A stretch of DNA of 64,000 nt, from contig OY755236.1 of assembly GCA_963576725.1 (NCBI GenBank), positions 67,798,379 to 67,862,378 of the forward strand, given 5' to 3'. Every line of letters starts with the position of its first letter. Within the stretch, counting starts at the first letter, position 1. Origin of the DNA: Azorinus chamasolen (lineage: Eukaryota; Mollusca; Bivalvia; Cardiida; Solecurtidae). The position numbers and the translations under genes are program-made. Shown piece by piece: positions 61,803 through 64,000 of the stretch. The notes beneath the pieces are model-generated. The model ran no database searches, was not told the origin of the DNA, and saw only the letters and a list, made by a program, of their open reading frames with translations.

Positions 61803-61997
61803 CCCTTAACTCCAAGAATAGTCAAGTAAAACATATATGACATCATGAATATAAATTAGCTGTTCTTTTATATTGGCATGAAAACAAACAAACTAGAACC
61901 AGATGCAGAATATATATGTTTCCAATGAACAAACAAAGCAGACTCAGATCGGACAGTTTCTACAATGTGGCGTTATATATATTGAGTAAAGGGTTAA
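61799..61997. mobile_element. P-MITE, type a
   Basis: TTAACCCTTAACTCCAAGAA left, TATATTGAGTAAAGGGTTAA right. Interior GACATCATGAATATAAATTA and AACAAACAAAGCAGACTCAG; right hairpin arm lost. Confidence 0.75.
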
Positions 61998-62099
61998 TTT
62001 ATAATATTGCCAAATGTAAGGAGTTTTATGCATTGGTACATGTATAACAATGTTGAATGTGACTCGTTTATTTATGCATCTAACAATGTGTGCTATCTT

Positions 62100-62480
62100 A
62101 CGGGAGTTACATTATGTATACATATCGGTCTAGGAGACAGGTGGCAGCTTAATGCAGGGTGAAAGTCATGCAGAAAGCTCCTAGAGGGGCTTGCTGTATG
62201 ACTTTCACTCTGCATTAAACAGCCACCTGCCTTAACCCTTTCCCTCATATAAACGCATTTTCACGCATTTGCAAACAGAGTAGACCCAGATCAAACGGCT
62301 CTTATAGGAACCCTCTGATCAAGGTCTGCTCTGTTTGCTGATGTATTTTCAATGTTTCAATACTATTTTGTCCATGAATAGTCAGTAGGTATTGAAACTT
62401 GAAATAAACATAGAACAGGGAAAGGGTTCAAGTATTTAAATTCTGTTCTACTAGATTTCCGGTATAGACGGGTTCTACTG
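62100..62480. mobile_element. T-MITE (CCGG subtype) split by a P-MITE
   Basis: ATATCGGTCTAGGAGACAGG, GGCAGCTTAATGCAGGGTGA, GCAGAAAGCTCCTAGAGGGG, AAACAGCCACCTGCC; then after the insertion TTTAAATTCTGTTCTACTAG, TTCCGG and GACGGGTTCTACTG followed by TA. Uninterrupted relatives (37202, 44568) define the junction. Confidence 0.8.
62232..62431. mobile_element. P-MITE, type a, nested in a T-MITE
   Basis: TTAACCCTTTCCCTCATATA left, CAGGGAAAGGGTTCAA right (right TTAA now TTCAA). The hairpin is GCAAACAGAGTAGACCCAGA, CGGCTCTTATAGGAACCC and AAGGTCTGCTCTGTTTGC. Confidence 0.85.
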
Positions 62481-62503
62481 TAAACTGATTGTGTTCACAT
62501 TGT

Positions 62504-62718
62504 TTAACCTTTATCTCGCTATTTGCAATCCGACTCGCATTTGCAAAACACTTGGATCCCGATGAGACACCGAGTAACAAGGCGTCTCATCAGGACCCGC
62601 GCTGTTTGAGATTTGTTCAATAGTTTTTTAAACTTTTGATAGAACATTTTTACTTAGTCAAAATTGCACCAGGTCCAACTTTGAGAAAACAAGATTTTTA
62701 CAGTGGGCTAAGTGTTAA
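62504..62718. mobile_element. P-MITE, type b, full length
   Basis: TTAACCTTTATCTCGCTATT left, CAGTGGGCTAAGTGTTAA right. The hairpin is TTGGATCCCGATGAGACACC and AGGCGTCTCATCAGGACCC. Confidence 0.85.
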
Positions 62719-62849
62719 TATTGTCAGTGTTAAAGATTTGTAATAAATAAGCAAGCACCTTTGGATTTTTTGAATGTCAACAATAACCGAAAGAAATGTG
62801 CGTAGTATATTAATCTAATGACCAATATACTAGGGGGTGTATGGCAATT

Positions 62850-62997
62850 TTAGAATCTAAAAAGTGATATATTTGTTATTCCATACGCAAACAGAACAGA
62901 CCTTGATCAGATGGTTCCTATAGAAGCCATTCGATCTGAGTCAATTCCATATTATGCAAATCCATCAATATGTCTCAATGGAGCAAACTGTTTAACG
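62850..62997. mobile_element. P-MITE, type a, left end worn
   Basis: CATACGCAAACAGAACAGAC, CTTGATCAGATGGTTCCTAT, AGAAGCCATTCGATCTGAGT and the right end CAATGGAGCAAACTGTTTAA. Confidence 0.65.
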
Positions 62998-63047
62998 ATG
63001 AGTTATCGGCCTTTAGAAATGGGATATAACTCTGTTTTACATGTACA

Positions 63048-63410
63048 ATGCTGCGACTACTCGGAAGTATACCGTTAACATTTGTTCAAGACTACAGAAA
63101 ACGTGTCTGGATTTGCTCGGGCGAACTCGCACTATTTGTTGTGGAAAACGTTGTTACTGAATGTGTGGCAATAAGCGTTCATCCTGCTAGACAAATAGAA
63201 AGCAATACCAGCGAAGTTGGGGACAATTACCAACGTGTTCAATACCGTTACATTTCAAGGTTCGAATTATCTGTTGTGCAACTAATCACAATAATTATCC
63301 GCCTAGCCAGACATAAAGAAAACAACGGCAACGAAACTACTGTTAAAGCTGACATTGTAACCCATTTATGGTTCAAAATGCACTTACGAGTTCCTCAAAA
63401 ATACATTTAA
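63048..63410 (+). CDS. open frame of 120 codons, product unknown
   Basis: Longest frame not made of simple repeat. It starts at ATG (LLGSIPLTFVQDYRKRVWIC follows soon after) and ends at TAA. Composition is less AT-rich than the flanks and no MITE overlaps it. It has no signal peptide, no Cys pattern and no recognised domain; about one frame of this length is expected by chance in a window of this size and composition. It could be an exon, a decayed gene or noncoding DNA. Confidence 0.2.
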   Translation: MLRLLGSIPLTFVQDYRKRVWICSGELALFVVENVVTECVAISVHPARQIESNTSEVGDNYQRVQYRYISRFELSVVQLITIIIRLARHKENNGNETTVKADIVTHLWFKMHLRVPQKYI

Positions 63411-63527
63411 TTCAATATTCATGATTATGCAATTTCATTTTGGAAGTAGCTTGTTGATATGGTTTTTCATGTCCAAGGTGTTCCGACTCGAGATCTTACA
63501 CGAGTGTTGCTATTGTAATCGTTTCCG

Positions 63528-63690
63528 TTAACCCTTTACACCATTTGTGCGCATTTGTAAACAGAGTAGATCCAGATCCAGGTCCTACTCTGTTTGCTTA
63601 TGGAATAATACAGATCTGACAATACAATTTCTGGCTAAATAAACACTTTCTGTGTTCATACATGTATGTAATTATAAAAGATTCGCGAAA
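63528..63690. mobile_element. P-MITE, type a, right end lost
   Basis: TTAACCCTTTACACCATTTG left, then GTAAACAGAGTAGATCCAGA, CAGGTCCTACTCTGTTTGCT and ATACAATTTCTGGC. Confidence 0.7.
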
Positions 63691-64000
63691 GTAATACTCA
63701 ATAGATTTAAACGAGTGGACTAAAGTAATATGGTACACGCCTTGTCAATGGTCGTATTATTCTTATTAAATCAATAAAAATGCTTAGAAGATAACAACAC
63801 GAATGTAAGATTCTTTCTATAACATAAAACTGTGAAAAATCGTTAATTATGTTATCACATACCATATAAAACAGGAAACAAGGCGGAACTAGACCAAAAC
63901 ATTTATTTTTCCCCATTGTCTGTTTCTATTATTGTCTTGCCGTATTGTGTCAATGCTGATAAACGTGATAAAATACAATATTTATTCGGACATAAAATAG
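63690..64000. other. no feature recognised
   Basis: AT-rich DNA to the window end. The minus-strand frame at 63707-63916 lacks any Ly6 or signal-peptide character. Confidence 0.4.

Noticed and set aside
63707..63916. First exon of the Ly6 gene
   Set aside because: The minus-strand frame has no signal peptide followed by a Cys-x2-Cys start and no donor in phase.

Overview
The window reads as nuclear DNA of an animal, most likely a mollusc and probably a bivalve. It is AT-rich, has no long open reading frames, no operons and no bacterial-type genes. It carries tRNA-derived SINEs with a central block that I associate with molluscan SINEs, and dozens of short non-autonomous DNA transposons. The organism call is inference from repeat style and from one exon; no marker gene is present.

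Coding content is very sparse. The one convincing gene piece is the last exon of a Ly6/uPAR-domain (three-finger fold), probably GPI-anchored, protein on the minus strand (59028-59255), with a clear splice acceptor. The rest of that gene should lie to the right, in or beyond the end of the window. A short 3' remnant of a non-LTR retrotransposon reverse transcriptase lies at about 47310-47535. A few higher-GC open stretches (43166-43486, 56945-57187, 57400-57595, 63048-63410) might be exons or pseudogene pieces but are not recognised.

Large-scale layout: about 1.95-42.9 kb is built from three divergent copies of one long unit. Eight non-coding blocks (B1-B8 here) occur in the same order and orientation in unit 1 (about 1.95-18.3 kb) and unit 2 (about 19.7-31.8 kb); unit 3 (about 37.4-42.9 kb) keeps B2, B3 and B5. 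The copy-to-copy offset is near 17-18 kb for most blocks. A 52-bp satellite array (23.2-24.6 kb) sits between B3 and B5 of unit 2, and only two monomers are seen at the matching place in unit 3.

Small-scale layout: two MITE superfamilies dominate. T-MITEs begin CAGTAAAACC, are flanked by TA and look Tigger/pogo-like. P-MITEs begin TTAACCCTT, are flanked by TTAA and look piggyBac-like; their hairpins come in several types (a to e). Both superfamilies hold long, nearly perfect hairpins, and one P-MITE carries the hairpin typical of T-MITEs. Nesting is frequent (9.2, 40.4, 46.1, 53.5-55.1, 58.6-59.0, 59.6-60.9 and 62.1-62.5 kb). Other families are an unclassified repeat with an AAACCGGTTT box and three tail types (I, II, III), a 280-bp unit that is tandem at 9.9-10.8 kb, a 0.4-kb TTAA-flanked element, foldback elements, a possible LTR-like pair at 34.8/35.8 kb, and simple repeats.

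All coordinates and similarities were judged by eye. Ends of degenerate repeats may be off by some tens of bases.
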